33,953 nucleotides of DNA, taken from positions 1 through 33,953 of the forward strand of contig JAMCUV010000020.1 in assembly GCA_023379345.1 (NCBI GenBank), given 5' to 3'. Of the stretch, positions 33,026-33,953 are shown piece after piece. Position 1 is the first letter of the stretch; each line of letters opens with the position of its first letter. The notes under the pieces were generated by a model. The model saw only the letters and a program-made list of their open reading frames with translations, was not told the DNA's origin and did no database searches. The DNA comes from Thermoplasmatota archaeon. GTDB taxonomy: Archaea > Thermoplasmatota > Thermoplasmata > Thermoplasmatales > Thermoplasmataceae. A program made the position numbers and the translations under genes.

Positions 33026-33325
33026 TCATTCCTCCTCAAAATTCATTTCTATACATTTCTCCGGGCACTCATTTGCGCATATTCCGCATCCCTTGCAGTA
33101 ATCGTAGTCTATGACCGGAATGCTGAAGGCAATAACCTTCTGGTTGGGTGCCGGAGTCTTGCGCCCATCCTCAAGATTTATTGCATTGTCGGGGCAGAAT
33201 TTCCAGCATATCTCGCACCTTATGCAGCTTGAATAGTCAATTACGGGCTTCAGTGTCCTCCACAGGCCCGTATGGTTTGCCCTCGAACTGGTCTCCGCCA
33301 GTGGTACAAGCACCAACTCTACCAC
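33026..33325 (-). CDS. porD: 2-oxoacid:ferredoxin oxidoreductase delta subunit (2[4Fe-4S] ferredoxin)
   Basis: A 99-residue ferredoxin-like subunit that passes electrons from the ThDP subunit to soluble ferredoxin. Two cluster motifs are visible: Cys34/37/40/44 (CIRCEICWKFCP) and Cys77/80/83/87 (CKGCGICANECP), with an extra Cys91. The start is GTG at 33325, overlapping porG by seven bases, with AGGATGG upstream. Confidence 0.93.
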   Translation of the reverse strand: MVELVLVPLAETSSRANHTGLWRTLKPVIDYSSCIRCEICWKFCPDNAINLEDGRKTPAPNQKVIAFSIPVIDYDYCKGCGICANECPEKCIEMNFEEE

Positions 33326-33867
33326 CCCATCCTTACGGAACTGTATGCTTTCTCGGCTGCGCTGACATTCACATCAGCCTTGGACGGAGACATTTCTGAT
33401 ATTGCTTCACGAATCTGGGTCATGTCCACAACCCCTGTGCTCTTTGAGAAGGCACCAAGCATCGCGGTGTTGATTATGGGGTTTGTTCTGTTGCCCAGTC
33501 CGAGATCGGTGGCAATCCTGGTTGCATCCACTGTTGCCACATGGTAAGGAAGGCCGAGATCTTCGGGAGCTTCAGGTGAATTGAGTATGAGCGACGACCC
33601 GGGCTTCATCCCTGCAGTCACATCGACGGTCTCCATCACCTTGCTGTCCAGCACCACAACGACATCAGGATTGTAAACCTGCGTCTTCAGCAGTATGGGC
33701 GTGGTGTCAATCCGCGTGAACGCTGTAACGGGTGCCCCCCTTCGCTCCGTCCCGAAGAATGGAAATGATATTACATACTCACCGGACATGAAGGATGCCA
33801 GAGCTAGCATCTTTGAAGCCGTTACTGCACCCTGTCCCCCTCTTCCGTGAAACCTGACTTCCAGCAT
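33319..33867 (-). CDS. porG: 2-oxoacid:ferredoxin oxidoreductase gamma subunit
   Basis: The first gene of the por operon. The 182-residue protein starts with the family motif FHGRGGQGAVTASKMLA and has the segment FPFFGTERRGAPVTAFTRI. It forms the CoA-side domain of the complex. The order porGDAB is the common archaeal one. A TATA box lies about 31 nt before the ATG, so the leader is only about four bases and no ribosome site is present. Confidence 0.94.
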   Translation of the reverse strand: MLEVRFHGRGGQGAVTASKMLALASFMSGEYVISFPFFGTERRGAPVTAFTRIDTTPILLKTQVYNPDVVVVLDSKVMETVDVTAGMKPGSSLILNSPEAPEDLGLPYHVATVDATRIATDLGLGNRTNPIINTAMLGAFSKSTGVVDMTQIREAISEMSPSKADVNVSAAEKAYSSVRMGW

Positions 33868-33891
33868 ATTGATCAGGATTACCTTTGCACC

Positions 33892-33904
33892 ACAATATAA
33901 TAAG
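33892..33904 (-). promoter_or_regulatory. TATA box of the porGDAB operon
   Basis: On the minus strand CTTATTATATTGT is centred about 31 nt before the porG ATG, predicting a near-leaderless transcript. Nothing else is seen between it and the window end. Confidence 0.55.
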
Positions 33905-33953
33905 ATGTGCCCTTACATATAATGAGGAAAATTATTTAGGGAGCAACTGGAGG

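Noticed and set aside
1..33953. CRISPR arrays, insertion sequences, toxin-antitoxin or phage defence genes
   Set aside because: I found no spaced repeats, transposase motifs or defence-type domains. Apart from a few unknowns the window is core metabolism.

Overview
This window is a compact stretch of an archaeal chromosome. It most likely comes from the order Thermoplasmatales (acidophilic, wall-less Euryarchaeota). The evidence is archaeal-type information genes (PriS primase, GatDE amidotransferase), archaeal TATA-box promoters, preQ0 genes for archaeosine, an 11-subunit complex I without NuoEFG, a split NuoJ, a DUF835 plus GvpD-like pair, and a large membrane-anchored S53 acid protease. 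I do not name a genus. I see no insertion sequence, integrase, prophage or CRISPR array.

Layout. 1-70: truncated tRNA-Arg(CCU). 91-329: probable frameshifted gene remnant. 416-1590: queD-queC (+). 1587-2561: malate dehydrogenase (-). 2775-5094: a REC-like/DUF835 protein and a GvpD/KaiC-like ATPase (+). 5118-5573: unrecognised gene (-). 5811-8986 (+): hemB, a one-cysteine peroxiredoxin with a small unknown gene, and tatA-tatC. 8960-27498: an almost unbroken minus-strand run. In order of transcription it is priS; rubrerythrin-DUF3501; acyl-CoA dehydrogenase-DUF72; gatD-gatE; nuoABCDHIJ1J2KLMN followed by two small unknown genes translationally coupled to nuoN; and a crotonase. 27551-30964 (+): S53 protease, divergent from priS. 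30961-33867 (-): porG-porD-porA-porB.

How the genes fit together. The por operon makes reduced ferredoxin and acetyl-CoA (or acyl-CoA) from 2-oxoacids. The nuo operon encodes a proton-pumping, quinone-reducing complex I core with no NADH module, so an electron donor such as ferredoxin is plausible but not proven. Acyl-CoA dehydrogenase and crotonase fit fatty-acid or branched acyl-CoA oxidation. MDH, HemB and Tat support respiratory metabolism. Peroxiredoxin and rubrerythrin handle peroxide. The S53 protease probably digests external protein for this peptide-using life style.

Expression signals are unusually legible. Many first genes have an AT-rich TATA-like box centred about 24-29 nt upstream of the start codon, implying leaderless mRNAs. 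Genes inside operons use GGTGA-type ribosome sites and ATGA/GTGA/TAATG overlaps. Several start sites below were chosen on that basis and differ from the longest open frame.

Most of the window is housekeeping. The least explained parts are the DUF835/GvpD pair, the two small genes at the end of the complex I operon, the S53 protease with substituted calcium ligands, the primase without a zinc motif, and the broken gene beside the tRNA.
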